Source of the DNA: Lentzea albidocapillata
Lineage (GTDB): Bacteria; Actinomycetota; Actinomycetes; Mycobacteriales; Pseudonocardiaceae
Length of the DNA stretch: 64,000 nt
Assembly: GCF_000719115.1 (NCBI RefSeq)
Contig: NZ_JOEA01000004.1
Coordinates: 124,001-188,000 of the forward strand
Direction: 5' to 3'
In this document: positions 18,425 through 26,112 of the stretch, piece by piece
Numbering within the stretch: the stretch's first letter is position 1
Layout of the letters: each line of letters opens with the position of its first letter
The notes under the pieces: model-generated
Seen by the model: only the letters and a program-made list of their open reading frames with translations
Databases searched by the model: none
Told to the model about the DNA's origin: nothing
Position numbers and translations under genes: made by a program

Positions 18425-18461
18425 GGCTGACACCTCCCTTTGATGGTCAGGGAGAACCGCA
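18414..18461 (-). promoter_or_regulatory. Hairpin that could mask the mini-ORF ribosome site
   Basis: On the minus strand GCGGTTC pairs with GAACCGC and, inside, CTCCC can pair with the GGGAG of the Shine-Dalgarno (or CTGAC with GTCAG). Either fold closes around the 10-codon ORF start. It could equally act as a terminator for the plus-strand frameshifted gene. Confidence 0.4.
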
Positions 18462-18474
18462 GTCCGAAACGGAG

Positions 18475-18576
18475 TCAGATCACCGTCGCGATGAAGACGC
18501 TGCCGGCCATGAATCCCACGAGAAGGCAGATCGTCGCAACCTTCACAACGGTGGCGAGTGAGCAGATCATTCTCAT
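18475..18576 (-). CDS. 33-residue single-pass membrane peptide
   Basis: Small ORF of 33 codons, ATG at 18576 preceded by GAAGGTG about 11 bases upstream. The peptide opens MRMICSLATVVKVATI and ends GSVFIATVI. Residues 8-33 form one transmembrane helix containing a single Lys and Gly-rich segment LLVGFMAGS; two cysteines lie near the N-terminus. Such short hydrophobic peptides are frequent near actinobacterial XRE regulators but mostly unannotated. It lies in a 329-base gap between the frameshifted gene and NUDIX, upstream of the 10-codon ORF on the same strand. Function unknown; a toxin-like, signalling or membrane-modulator role is speculation. Confidence 0.55.
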   Translation of the reverse strand: MRMICSLATVVKVATICLLVGFMAGSVFIATVI

Positions 18577-18707
18577 CGAAGAATTCACCTTCTCATTCTG
18601 ACTGGCTTTCGGGCTGATGTTCTCGCCGATGCACCAAGAATGGCTTTTCGCCAGTCGAATGAGAACGGGTTTCCTGTTTCACACTGAATGAGGAAACCCT
18701 CGGAGCG

Positions 18708-19289
18708 TTATTTCTGGGTCGTGCGGCGCAGCGCCATGACGAGCAGGGCGTGCGAACTGCCGGCGTGCGGGAGCATGCCCTGGCGGACGAGGTCGAGCGC
18801 ATGGCAGAACGGCATGGTCCGCACGCGCAGGTCCGCCTCACCGGGTTCGAGCGCCGGCTCGCCCTGGGTGAGTTCGGTGGCCAGGAAGATGTGGTCGACG
18901 TGGTTGCTCAGGCTGTCGGCGCCGTGGATCTGGCCGAGCCGCTCCCAGCTCGCCGCCCGCAGCCCGGTCTCCTCCGCGAGCTCACGACGTGCCGCGGCCA
19001 GCGGATCGGAGTCCGTCTCGTCGACGGCGCCGCCGGGCAGCCGCCATTCCGTGCCGCCGTGGGTGTAGATCCACTGGCGGGTCAGCACGACCTCGTCGTC
19101 GTCCTGGATCGCGAGGACCGTCACCGATCCCGGCGCCACGACGTGGGTGTAGGTGCCATGGCCACCGTCGGGTCTGACGACGCTGTCGGCGCGCACCTCG
19201 AACCACGGCGACCGGTGGACCACGTTGGTCGCCAAGCGCTGCCAGACCATCACCACACCAGCCGCCTCGTCGGACCGCGTCATCACCAT
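18708..19289 (-). CDS. NUDIX hydrolase
   Basis: Hydrolyses nucleoside diphosphates linked to another moiety, probably an ADP-ribose-type substrate. The NUDIX box runs from GGAVDETDSDPL to AAARRELAEETGL and holds the metal-binding REL-x-EE-x-G core. The upstream beta-strand region (SPWFEVRADSVVRPDG...YTHVVAPGSVTVLAIQDDDEVVLTRQW) resembles ADP-sugar pyrophosphatases, and an ADP-ribose-like substrate is inference. The start is uncertain: ATG at 19289 gives 193 residues, and Met14 (MVWQRLATN) is a plausible shorter start. Divergent from the XRE-TPR regulator by about 120 bases. Confidence 0.85.
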   Translation of the reverse strand: MVMTRSDEAAGVVMVWQRLATNVVHRSPWFEVRADSVVRPDGGHGTYTHVVAPGSVTVLAIQDDDEVVLTRQWIYTHGGTEWRLPGGAVDETDSDPLAAARRELAEETGLRAASWERLGQIHGADSLSNHVDHIFLATELTQGEPALEPGEADLRVRTMPFCHALDLVRQGMLPHAGSSHALLVMALRRTTQK

Positions 19290-19411
19290 GACTCACATGG
19301 AACCATCGCCGACCGCTTGAGATAGCCCCAGTTGATCGTCAATCACAGGCCAATTAATGGACATTCCGCATTGGGGTGTTTGACGACGTACACACTTCCG
19401 GGGGGAGGGGG

Positions 19412-20515
19412 GTGAAGCCGTTGTCGCCCACGTTCGCCCAGGAGGTTCGCCGCCTGCGCAACGAGCGCGGGCTCTCGCTCAGCCAGATGACCGGCCTCGT
19501 ACCGTACAGCAAGGGACACCTCAGCAAGATCGAGAACGGCCAGGTCCAGCCGAACCCCGAAATGGCCAGGCTCTTCGACAACGTCCTGCAGGCCGACGGT
19601 CACCTGATCGAACTGGCCGACGCCCCGGCGCGCCCGATCCCGAGCGACCACACGACGTTGCTCACCTTCGACTCGATGTTCGACCACCACCGCGCCCTCG
19701 GGCACCGGCTGAGCCCGGAGGTGGTGCTGTCGAGCCTGCGTCCCCAGGTCGACGCCCTGAGTTCCATGGCCCGCTCCGCCGACGACCCAGGCCTGGGACG
19801 CGGCCTGTGGCTGCTGGCCGCCCGGTACGCCGAGTACGCGGGCTGGATGGAGCAGGAACGCGGCGACGACGCCTCGGCGGCCGAGCTCACCCGCCGCGCG
19901 GTCCAGTACGCCGCGAAGGGCGGCGACCCGGACCTGGAGGCCTACGCGTACGTCCGAGCGTCGGAGTTCGCGCTCTACCGCGGCGACGCCCACGCCACCG
20001 TCGCCTTCGCCCGCAAGGCAGGCAAGTCCCGCTCGACCGCCGTGCAGGCCGTGGCAGCCCAGCGCGAGGCCCAGGGTTATGCCCTGGCCGGAGCCGCCGA
20101 CCGCTGCCAGGCCGCACTCGACCGCGCCGACGAACTCCAGCGCGCCGTGAGCGATTCCCGTTACGGCACAACGAGTCTGATCGACCAGGTCGCCATCGCG
20201 CGGGCCTGGTCGTTCCACGACCTCGGCCGGCACGCGGAGGCGGCGGCCATTCTCGACGACCAGATGCCGCTGATCGCCCCCACGGCCCTGCGCGCCCGCA
20301 CCCGTTTCGGCCTGCGCAGGGCACTGGCCCACGCCGCGGCGGGCGACGTCGACCACGCCTGCGCACTGGTCGAGGGACTGCTCGACGACATCCGCCAGGT
20401 GCAGTCCGCGACCGTCCACATTGATCTGACAGCGTTCAGCAAGCTGTTGTCGCGCTTACGTCCCGCGGCGGGCCGTGAGGTGGCGGGTGAGATCGGCGAG
20501 ATCCTCTTCGCCTAG
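19412..20515 (+). CDS. XRE-family regulator with TPR-like C-terminal domain
   Basis: Transcription regulator of about 367 residues. The N-terminal HTH_XRE/HTH_31 domain (about 3-65: SPTFAQEVRRLRNERGLSLSQMTGLVPYSKGHLSKIENGQ, split by turns) is followed by a helical tetratricopeptide-like array (about 95-360) including LWLLAARYAEYAGWMEQERGDD and YVRASEFALYRGDAHATVAFA. This layout is typical of Streptomyces and Pseudonocardiales regulators thought to sense small peptides or metabolites. GTG at 19412 sits just after GGGGGAGGGG; a GTG at 19376 and TTG at 19421 are alternatives. Divergent from NUDIX and ending four bases into the convergent membrane gene. Ligand and targets unknown. Confidence 0.85.
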   Translation: MKPLSPTFAQEVRRLRNERGLSLSQMTGLVPYSKGHLSKIENGQVQPNPEMARLFDNVLQADGHLIELADAPARPIPSDHTTLLTFDSMFDHHRALGHRLSPEVVLSSLRPQVDALSSMARSADDPGLGRGLWLLAARYAEYAGWMEQERGDDASAAELTRRAVQYAAKGGDPDLEAYAYVRASEFALYRGDAHATVAFARKAGKSRSTAVQAVAAQREAQGYALAGAADRCQAALDRADELQRAVSDSRYGTTSLIDQVAIARAWSFHDLGRHAEAAAILDDQMPLIAPTALRARTRFGLRRALAHAAAGDVDHACALVEGLLDDIRQVQSATVHIDLTAFSKLLSRLRPAAGREVAGEIGEILFA

Positions 20516-20976
20516 GTCGCCGGCGGCTCCTGCGGCTCGGGCAGCTGGTACCTCTTCGGCATGGCGGGAACAGCGACCTTCGCGATCACGAACATGTACA
20601 AGATCCCGAAGACGAACGTGCACAGCCCGGCGGCCCAGTCGTAGGGCCGTTCCTCTGGCGCGGGCTGCGAACGCCGTGGGGTGTTGGCGGCGTACTCCTT
20701 GCCGATGTCGGACGGATCGAGCCAACCGGTCACCGTCGTCGTGTTGGTGTCGCCGTCGGCGAACCGGCGCTGGACCTTGCACTTGTAGTAGTAGCCGAAA
20801 CCCCGCCAGGCCACGGGTCCCTTGCGTTCGCAGGACTGCGCCACCACGATCATGTCGGCCTTCGCCAGGTCGCCGGGTTCGGCCTTGTCCCAGAAGAAGT
20901 TGAAGATCGTGGCGCCGAGCAGGTAGCCGATGAACGGAACCAGCAGGAAGGCAAAGATGCGGTGCAGAGCCTTCAT
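20512..20976 (-). CDS. Two-TM membrane protein (DUF6346-like) of T7SS-like operon
   Basis: 154-residue membrane protein. TM1 is near the N-terminus (IFAFLLVPFIGYLLGATIFNFF), TM2 near the C-terminus (WAAGLCTFVFGILYMFVIAKVAV). Between them is an extracytoplasmic loop of about 85 residues with two cysteines (QSCERKG, YYKCKVQRRF) that may form a disulfide. It ends in a Pro-rich tail. The ATG at 20976 overlaps the stop of the preceding gene (TGATG), making it the fourth gene of the YbaB/EspC/WXG operon. The family label is tentative. Role in secretion or immunity is conjecture from context. Confidence 0.7.
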   Translation of the reverse strand: MKALHRIFAFLLVPFIGYLLGATIFNFFWDKAEPGDLAKADMIVVAQSCERKGPVAWRGFGYYYKCKVQRRFADGDTNTTTVTGWLDPSDIGKEYAANTPRRSQPAPEERPYDWAAGLCTFVFGILYMFVIAKVAVPAMPKRYQLPEPQEPPAT

Positions 20977-22028
20977 CACTTTTTCGCCTCGTCCTCTATC
21001 TGCTTCTGCTGGAGCTCGCGCCAGTTCAGCCAGCCACCGTTGTCCCAGACCTTCGCGACCTCCTTGCGGAACTCCTCGCCCATGGCAGGGCCGATGTCCT
21101 TCGGGAGGCCGGTGACGCCGTCGACGACGACCTTCTTGGCGGCCTGGCCCGCCTCCGACGCCATCTCACCGAAGTTGAACGCCCTCGTCTTGCGGGCGAT
21201 GTCCGCGGCCTCGGTCGCCCGCAACACCGTCACGAAGTCGTCGCCGCTCTTGGCGAGGTTCTTGCTGGCGTTGGCGAGGATGTCGTCGAGCTTCTTGAAC
21301 AGACCGCCTGCCTTGCCGAACGCGCTGGTGAGCTTGCGGCACCACTCGATGCACTTGTTCGCGTACCGCACGGCGGTGGGTACGCATTCGGCGACGGCAC
21401 CGGCGACACCCGCGCCGAACGCCGCCATCGCCGGAGCCCAGCGCAGGCAGATGCTGATCAGCTTGCCGATCGCCTCGGAGATCAGGTCGCGCACGATGTC
21501 GCGGACGACCTTGAGGATCGTCCGGCAGATCGTGACCAGGATGCCCATGCCGCTGGCGGCGGTGCCGACAGCGCCGTAGGTGTCCGCGCGGTCCTCGCCG
21601 AACGCGCGGTAGGCGACCGAGTCGTCGCCCAGCCACTGGCCGGCGTCCTTGCTGACGGCGCTCTTGAGGTCGGTGGAGATCTCGTCCATGTAGCTGCCGA
21701 CGGACTGCCACGTCTGTGCCATGCCGTCCAGCGTCTGCTGGTCACCGGTCAGCCAGTCGAGCGGTTCCTTGAGGAAGCTGACGTGTTCGAACAACCAGCC
21801 GATACCCGCGCTGGCCAGGTACGCGAGCGGGTCGGTGGCAATCTTGGCGAAGTCACCGGCGGCGCTCGCCACATTCAGCAGACCCTCGGCCCAGTTGCCG
21901 TCGGCGAAGCCCTTGACCGCCTCGGTGGCGTCGTGGAACATCCCCGCGCCCTCGGTGGCCGGAGTCTCGGAGCCCTTGCGGATCAGCGGGTTCGGGGCTG
22001 GTGCGGGCCCCACGCTCGGCGTGGTCAT
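20976..22028 (-). CDS. Large WXG/PPE-like type VII secretion substrate candidate
   Basis: 350-residue helical protein without signal peptide. An N-terminal Pro-rich start (TTPSVGPAPAPNPLIRKG) leads to helices; residues about 100-150 (MAQTWQSVGSYMDEISTDLKS then VSKDAGQWLGDDSVAYRAF) resemble a WXG100/PPE helical hairpin. Next is a hydrophobic/glycine region (ILVTICRTILKVV, APAMAAFGAGVAGAVAEC) that could span the membrane or form a pore, then a helical C-terminus. No known toxin motif is seen. Upstream EspC-like and YbaB-like genes overlap in a coupled operon, the usual Pseudonocardiales arrangement for secreted WXG-type proteins. No ESX core component (EccC etc.) is in the window. Start ATG at 22028 overlaps the preceding stop. 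Confidence 0.65.
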   Translation of the reverse strand: MTTPSVGPAPAPNPLIRKGSETPATEGAGMFHDATEAVKGFADGNWAEGLLNVASAAGDFAKIATDPLAYLASAGIGWLFEHVSFLKEPLDWLTGDQQTLDGMAQTWQSVGSYMDEISTDLKSAVSKDAGQWLGDDSVAYRAFGEDRADTYGAVGTAASGMGILVTICRTILKVVRDIVRDLISEAIGKLISICLRWAPAMAAFGAGVAGAVAECVPTAVRYANKCIEWCRKLTSAFGKAGGLFKKLDDILANASKNLAKSGDDFVTVLRATEAADIARKTRAFNFGEMASEAGQAAKKVVVDGVTGLPKDIGPAMGEEFRKEVAKVWDNGGWLNWRELQQKQIEDEAKK

Positions 22029-22324
22029 CAGTCCTCGACCTTGAAGCGGTCGCGCTGCATCTCTTCGTTGTCCTTCACGTCGTCGCGCCACGCGAGCACC
22101 CGCTTGTGGTGGTCGGTGGCGGCCTGGGCGGCCTCCTTCAGCACGTTCATCGCCATGTGCTGCGCGCCGAAGCAGATGGCGGCGAGCGGCATGCCGAGCA
22201 GCCCGAACGCCTCGGGGTTCTCGGCCGAACTGCCCGCGCCGATGGCGGTGTTGATGCGCCCGCCGATCTCGTTGACCCGGCCGGCGTGGCTTTCCATCTC
22301 CCCGAGGTCGATGCGGTAGGTCAT
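22028..22324 (-). CDS. EspC-like type VII secretion target
   Basis: 98-residue helical protein resembling the ESX-1 EspC family (T7SS_ESX_EspC): MTYRIDLGEMESHAGRVNEI opens helix 1, a short loop (GAGSSAENPEAFGLLG) follows, and a second long helix (CFGAQHMAMNVLKEAAQAATDHHKRV) completes a helical hairpin. The C-terminal tail DDVKDNEEMQRDRFKVED could carry an export signal, though a classic YxxxD/E is not evident. It overlaps the YbaB-like gene by four bases and the downstream WXG-like gene by one base. It likely heterodimerises with the 350-residue neighbour. Confidence 0.7.
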   Translation of the reverse strand: MTYRIDLGEMESHAGRVNEIGGRINTAIGAGSSAENPEAFGLLGMPLAAICFGAQHMAMNVLKEAAQAATDHHKRVLAWRDDVKDNEEMQRDRFKVED

Positions 22325-22875
22325 CGGAGGAACCCTCCGTTGCCGAAGTCGTCGTCATCGTCCTCGGCCGGACGGCGCCGGGGCGGCTGCGGGCGAGTCG
22401 GGGGAGGCTGCTGCGGGCGAGCCTGGGGAGGCGGCGGCACACCGTCGTCCTCGATGGCCCCCAGGCGCGACTGGGTGGGGCCCCATCCTCCGCCGCCGCC
22501 GGGCACGTACTGCTCGACCGGGGGCGGTGGCTGGGCGCTGCGCAGCTTGTCCATCATCATGTGCATGGCTTCGGAGTCGGCGCCCATCAACGGCGCCATG
22601 GCCTCCTGGACCGTGTTCGCGACCTTGCTCTGCGCGGCCTGCAGCGTGCGCAGGATGTCCTGCGCGACGGCAGCACCGTCCTTGCGCTGCAGTGCCTGAC
22701 CGAGCTGCAGGCCGACCAGGTTGCCCGAGTCGTTCACGGTCACCGTGATCTGTCCGTCCGCACTGCGTTCGGTGACCTGCAAGGTCGCGAGGTTCTCGCG
22801 GATGGCGTCGCTCTTGGCCTGAGCCTCGGCGAGCTTGCCCTCGTACTGGCTGAGCAGTTGCTCCGGATCGATCAT
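22321..22875 (-). CDS. YbaB/EbfC-family protein with Pro-rich tail
   Basis: 184-residue protein. Residues 1-110 are a YbaB/EbfC-like nucleoid-associated domain (long N-terminal helix MIDPEQLLSQYEGKLAEAQAKS split by a turn, then DGQITVTVNDSGNLVGLQL). Residues 115-184 are a Pro/Gly/Arg-rich tail with an acidic DDDDD cluster, ending GNGGFLR. In Pseudonocardiales and Streptomyces such YbaB-like genes commonly open small WXG/EspC cassettes and may act as chaperones or secreted partners rather than DNA binders. It is the first gene of the four-gene operon, all with overlapping starts and stops. Confidence 0.8.
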   Translation of the reverse strand: MIDPEQLLSQYEGKLAEAQAKSDAIRENLATLQVTERSADGQITVTVNDSGNLVGLQLGQALQRKDGAAVAQDILRTLQAAQSKVANTVQEAMAPLMGADSEAMHMMMDKLRSAQPPPPVEQYVPGGGGGWGPTQSRLGAIEDDGVPPPPQARPQQPPPTRPQPPRRRPAEDDDDDFGNGGFLR

Positions 22876-22942
22876 GCGTCCCCCAGGATCGCCTTTGACA
22901 TCACGCGATCAGAGGCTAGCGGAACGGGTTGAGCCGTACGGG

Positions 22943-23839
22943 CTAAACCGCGGTCCGCTGCCCTTCCCGCTCCAATGCCTCGGCCATCTCCACCCAGGCC
23001 TCCGCGCAACCGCGAGCCATGTCCGCCACCAGTTCCCGGCAGTGCGACGGCACCCCGGGCACGACGGTGGCCCACTCGCCGGAGGACACCGCGTGCGCCT
23101 CGAGCCAGCGCAGCACCAGCCGTCCGTGCTCGTTGAACCGCAACGAGGGATCGCGCCGCAGGATCGGCAGGGTGGCGTCGGGATCGCGCACCTCGTTGCG
23201 CCCGGCGGGAAGCGCCGCGTCCGCGCGTTCGGCGGCCCGCATCCGTTCCGGCACGGGATCCAGGCCGGCACTCAGCCGGCGGCGGACGTCCCGGACGGTG
23301 CCCGGTGACACCCCGGCGGCGCGGGCGATGTCGCGCAGTGAGGCGTCGGGGCGCTCCTGGGCCATCCGGCCGGCGAGCCGGCGGCCGGCGGCGGAGTTGA
23401 CCGGCCGGAGCTTTCCGTCCCTGCCTACCCGCACCGGGGCCTGACCGCCCACGGCGCGTCGCAGCACGCCGACGGACTTGGCGGCGAGGCCTGTGGACGC
23501 GGCGATCGCCCGGTCCGACCACTGCGGGTGCGAGCGCAGCAACCTCCTGGCCGCCGCCTCGCGGTCGGCGGTCGACAGCGTCGCGAGGTTCAGCGACACC
23601 GCCAGCCCGAAGAGGTCCTCGGCGGGTCCGTCGACGTACTCGACCTCGACGGAGCGGCAGCCGCGCAGCACGGCGGCCTTCAGGCGGTGGGTGCCGTCGA
23701 CGACCTTCATCGTCGAGCGGTGCACCACGATCGGTGGCAGGTGGGCGCCGGAAGACGCCAGTGAACGAACGAAGTCATCGCTGAGGCCACGAAGCCGTGG
23801 CGAGTCCGCGGGCCGCAGCGCGGTGATGTCGACGAGCAT
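22943..23839 (-). CDS. ParB-N domain transcriptional regulator, StrR-like
   Basis: 298-residue DNA-binding protein. The N-terminal ParB/sulfiredoxin-type domain (about 1-95) has HLPPIVVHRSTMKVVDGTHRLKAAVLRG. Two HTH-like segments follow (WSDRAIAASTGLAAKSVGVLRR and SLRDIARAAGVSPGTVRDVRRRL), and then a C-terminal domain ending in DMARGCAEAWVEMAEALEREG. This order is that of StrR/NovG/TeiR15-type pathway-specific activators of antibiotic clusters. No biosynthetic cluster is visible beside it, so it is an orphan here. ATG at 23839. It lies 67 bases upstream of the YbaB-like operon on the same strand and may control it. Confidence 0.82.
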   Translation of the reverse strand: MLVDITALRPADSPRLRGLSDDFVRSLASSGAHLPPIVVHRSTMKVVDGTHRLKAAVLRGCRSVEVEYVDGPAEDLFGLAVSLNLATLSTADREAAARRLLRSHPQWSDRAIAASTGLAAKSVGVLRRAVGGQAPVRVGRDGKLRPVNSAAGRRLAGRMAQERPDASLRDIARAAGVSPGTVRDVRRRLSAGLDPVPERMRAAERADAALPAGRNEVRDPDATLPILRRDPSLRFNEHGRLVLRWLEAHAVSSGEWATVVPGVPSHCRELVADMARGCAEAWVEMAEALEREGQRTAV

Positions 23840-23919
23840 GCTGAATCAAGCCCCCCAGGCTGAATCTCCCCAGAACCCCCAGGTGTCCGGAGACGACACA
23901 GAGCAGGTTAGCTACTTGT

Positions 23920-24312
23920 TCAACGGGAGCGCCACTCAATCGCGGGACAGACGTCCATCACCATGTGCAGCCTGGCCTCCCGCGTGCGCGTGTACGCCGC
24001 GTCGTCGACCACGCCGAGCTGGAACCAGACCGCCTTCGCCCCGATCGCGACGGCCTCGTCCGCGAACTGGCCGGCGTCCTCCGAGCGGCGGAACACGTCC
24101 ACGACGTCGACCGGGAACGGGACGTCCGCCAGCGTCGGGTAGCCCTGCTCGCCGTGCACGGTCTCGGCGGACGGGTGCACCGGCACGATCTTCTTCCCGC
24201 GTTGCTGCAGGAAGCGGGCCACGCCGTGGGCCGCGCGGGACGGGTTGTCCGAGAGGCCGACGATGGCCCAGACCTGGCAGTTCTCGAGGATCCAGTCGAC
24301 GTCTTCGTGCAT
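23920..24312 (-). CDS. CoA-binding protein (YccU family)
   Basis: 130-residue Rossmann-fold protein of the CoA_binding_2 family. WAIVGLSDNPSRAAHGVARFLQQRGKKIVPVHPSAETVHG, interrupted by normal turns, shows the nucleotide loop GLSDNPxR and the VxPVxP strand. KAVWFQLGVVDDAA and CPAIEW close the fold. Family members bind CoA; the cellular role is not established. The ATG at 24312 gives the normal family length; longer upstream reading is antisense to the YciI gene. Divergent from the YciI-like gene by 117 bases. Confidence 0.88.
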   Translation of the reverse strand: MHEDVDWILENCQVWAIVGLSDNPSRAAHGVARFLQQRGKKIVPVHPSAETVHGEQGYPTLADVPFPVDVVDVFRRSEDAGQFADEAVAIGAKAVWFQLGVVDDAAYTRTREARLHMVMDVCPAIEWRSR

Positions 24313-24429
24313 GCCGTCCACCCTAATCTTGTGACCCCGGTCACAATTGCCGGAAGCCGGTCGAAACGCCAGGGTCCCCGATCGACGCCTGGGTACAAAC
24401 GCACCTGACACCAGCCAGAGGAGATCACA

Positions 24430-24852
24430 ATGCGGTTCATGGTCATCGTCAAGGCGAACGAGGACACCGAGAGCTCCATCATGCCCACCAGCGAGGAACT
24501 GGCCGCGATGGGCGACTACAACGAGGAGCTCGTCAAGGCCGGGGTGATGCTCGCGGGCGACGGTCTCTACCCGAGTGCCAAGGGCGCACGGGTCGCGTTC
24601 GACGGCAAGGGCGGCACGACGGTCACCGACGGCCCGTTCGCCGAGACCAAGGAGCTGATCGCCGGCTTCTGGATCTGGGAGCTCCCGTCGCTGCAGGACG
24701 CCGTGGAGTGGCTGAAGAAGGCGCCGTTCCAGACCGGCGAGGTCGAGATCCGCCAGGTCCACGGCCCCGAGGCGTTCGAGAACATCGTCACGCCCGAGAT
24801 CCAGGCGCAGGAGGACCGCCTGCGCGAGCAGATCGCCGCGCAGGGCCAGTGA
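24430..24852 (+). CDS. YciI-like (DGPF) protein
   Basis: 140-residue dimeric alpha+beta-barrel protein of the YCII/DGPF family. The family hallmark is TDGPFAETKELIAGFWIWEL; MRFMVIVKANEDTESS is the usual first strand. DGPF proteins are often partnered with ECF sigma factors in actinobacteria, but no sigma gene adjoins here. Strong GAGGAG ribosome site before the ATG. A strong hairpin follows the stop. Enzymatic function is unknown. Confidence 0.92.
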   Translation: MRFMVIVKANEDTESSIMPTSEELAAMGDYNEELVKAGVMLAGDGLYPSAKGARVAFDGKGGTTVTDGPFAETKELIAGFWIWELPSLQDAVEWLKKAPFQTGEVEIRQVHGPEAFENIVTPEIQAQEDRLREQIAAQGQ

Positions 24853-24858
24853 GCACGG

Positions 24859-24889
24859 GCGGGGCCGGGCGGCGACCGCCCGGCCCCGC
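24859..24889. terminator. Strong GC hairpin between convergent genes
   Basis: The 14-bp stem formed by GCGGGGCCGGGCGG and CCGCCCGGCCCCGC encloses a 3-base loop just after the YciI-like stop and before the end of the LysR-like gene. It can act on both strands. Confidence 0.85.
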
Positions 24890-24903
24890 GACCGCCTTCG
24901 GGA

Positions 24904-25629
24904 TCAGCGACCGCGACGGGGTTTCGCGCGCTTCGCGGGCTGCTTCTTCTGCTGCGGCGCCGGGCCCCGCCGCTGCTTCGGTGCCTGCTTCGGCGCCTGT
25001 TTGGGAGCCTGCTTCGGGGCGGGCTCGGCCGCGGGACCGCGGGTGCTGTTGGCCGTGCGGCCGCGCACGATGCCGATCATGTGCTCGATCAGCTCGGGGT
25101 TCTCGTCGCGGATCGGGAACGACAGCGCGACGCGGGACTGCGGCGCGTCGGACAGCGGCACGTGCTTGAGGTCCTTGCGGTGGTGCAGGCGGGCCAGCGA
25201 CTGCGGCACGACCAGCATGCCGACGCCCGCCGCCACGACCGCGATGGCGTCCGCGGTGGTCTCGGGACGTTCGACGGGCGGCTGACCGGGCACCTCGTCC
25301 CAGCCCAGGGTGTCGTCGAGCGGTTGCCACAGAACGTGTTCCGCCAGGTCCTCGAGGGACAGTTCGCCGGCCGCGGCGAACTCGTGGTCCTTCGGGAACA
25401 CGACGACGGTGGTCTCGGTGTAGAGCGGGATCGCGTGCAGGTCCTCGCGGTCGCCCGGCAGCCTGAGCAGCGCGGCGTCGGCCTCGCCGGCGCGCACCCT
25501 GGCGGCTGCTTCGGCGGCGGGCACCTGCACGAGGGTCAGCTCGGTCTCCGGCAGGCGTTCCTGCCAGACCCGTGCCCACTTGCCCGGCGTCACGCCTGGG
25601 ACGTACGCGAGCGTGAACGATCCGGTCAC
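24904..25629 (-). CDS. LysR-type substrate-binding domain protein lacking HTH
   Basis: 241-residue protein that starts directly in a LysR effector-binding domain (FTLAYVPGVTPGKWARVWQER, continuing about 1-185 with DAALLRLPGDREDLHAIPLY and VAAGVGMLVVPQSLARL). The N-terminal winged HTH of LysR regulators is absent. Instead the C-terminus is a basic, low-complexity tail with PKQA repeated three times, then RRGPAPQQKKQPAKRAKPRRGR. Such a tail could bind nucleic acid. It is divergent from a DUF5997 gene, 38 bases apart, a pairing recurrent in actinobacteria. GTG or ATG start at 25629; truncation is unlikely given the conserved pairing. Confidence 0.8.
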   Translation of the reverse strand: MTGSFTLAYVPGVTPGKWARVWQERLPETELTLVQVPAAEAAARVRAGEADAALLRLPGDREDLHAIPLYTETTVVVFPKDHEFAAAGELSLEDLAEHVLWQPLDDTLGWDEVPGQPPVERPETTADAIAVVAAGVGMLVVPQSLARLHHRKDLKHVPLSDAPQSRVALSFPIRDENPELIEHMIGIVRGRTANSTRGPAAEPAPKQAPKQAPKQAPKQRRGPAPQQKKQPAKRAKPRRGR

Positions 25630-25667
25630 GCGCTGAGGCTACCGGACGCAACGGTTACTCTTTGCGC

Positions 25668-26051
25668 ATGAAGTCGCAGCAGACCATGAAGCCCGCCACC
25701 GCCGCCAAGAAGCTCGGTGTGTACCTCGAGGCGACGCCCGAGGAGTTCCAGGCGGGCGTGGTGTCGCGCGACGAGCTGAACGAGTTGCAGGCCAACCCGC
25801 CACAGTGGCTCGCAGACCTGCGCAGCAACGGCCCGCACCCCAAGCAGCTCATCGCGCAGAAGCTCGGCATCTCGGCCAGCGGCCTGGTGCGCGCCGGCAT
25901 CACCGAGGCACTGACCACCGAGCAGATCAACGCGCTCAAGGAGGAGAACCCGGACTGGCTGGTGCGCGAGCGCGCCACCTACAAGGAGTTCAAGGCCGAA
26001 GAGGCGCGTATGGCGGAGAAGGCGCGCCTCGAAGAGGCAGAAGCGGAGTAG
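25668..26051 (+). CDS. DUF5997 family protein
   Basis: 127-residue actinobacterial protein of unknown function. TMKPATAAKKLGVYLEATPEEFQ opens the domain; the central part (PPQWLADLRSNGPHPKQLIAQKLGISASGLVRAGITEALT, split over turns) looks helical and HTH-like, and the C-terminus is a charged helix (KEFKAEEARMAEKARLEEAEAE). The ATG at 25668 is used rather than the TTG at 25662. The start is 38 bases from the divergent LysR-like gene, so the promoters overlap and a short or absent leader is likely. The HTH-like core raises the possibility that it supplies DNA binding to its HTH-less LysR neighbour. Confidence 0.85.
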   Translation: MKSQQTMKPATAAKKLGVYLEATPEEFQAGVVSRDELNELQANPPQWLADLRSNGPHPKQLIAQKLGISASGLVRAGITEALTTEQINALKEENPDWLVRERATYKEFKAEEARMAEKARLEEAEAE

Positions 26052-26112
26052 CCGCTCAGCCCGGCCGCGCGCAACGCCGCGTGCGGGCCGACGAACGGTT
26101 AGGTTGGTGGGC

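Noticed and set aside
24340..24400. Possible ribosome-binding and riboswitch-like structure before YciI gene.
   Set aside because: Only ordinary promoter-like sequence and a GAGGAG site are visible; no conserved aptamer core was recognised.
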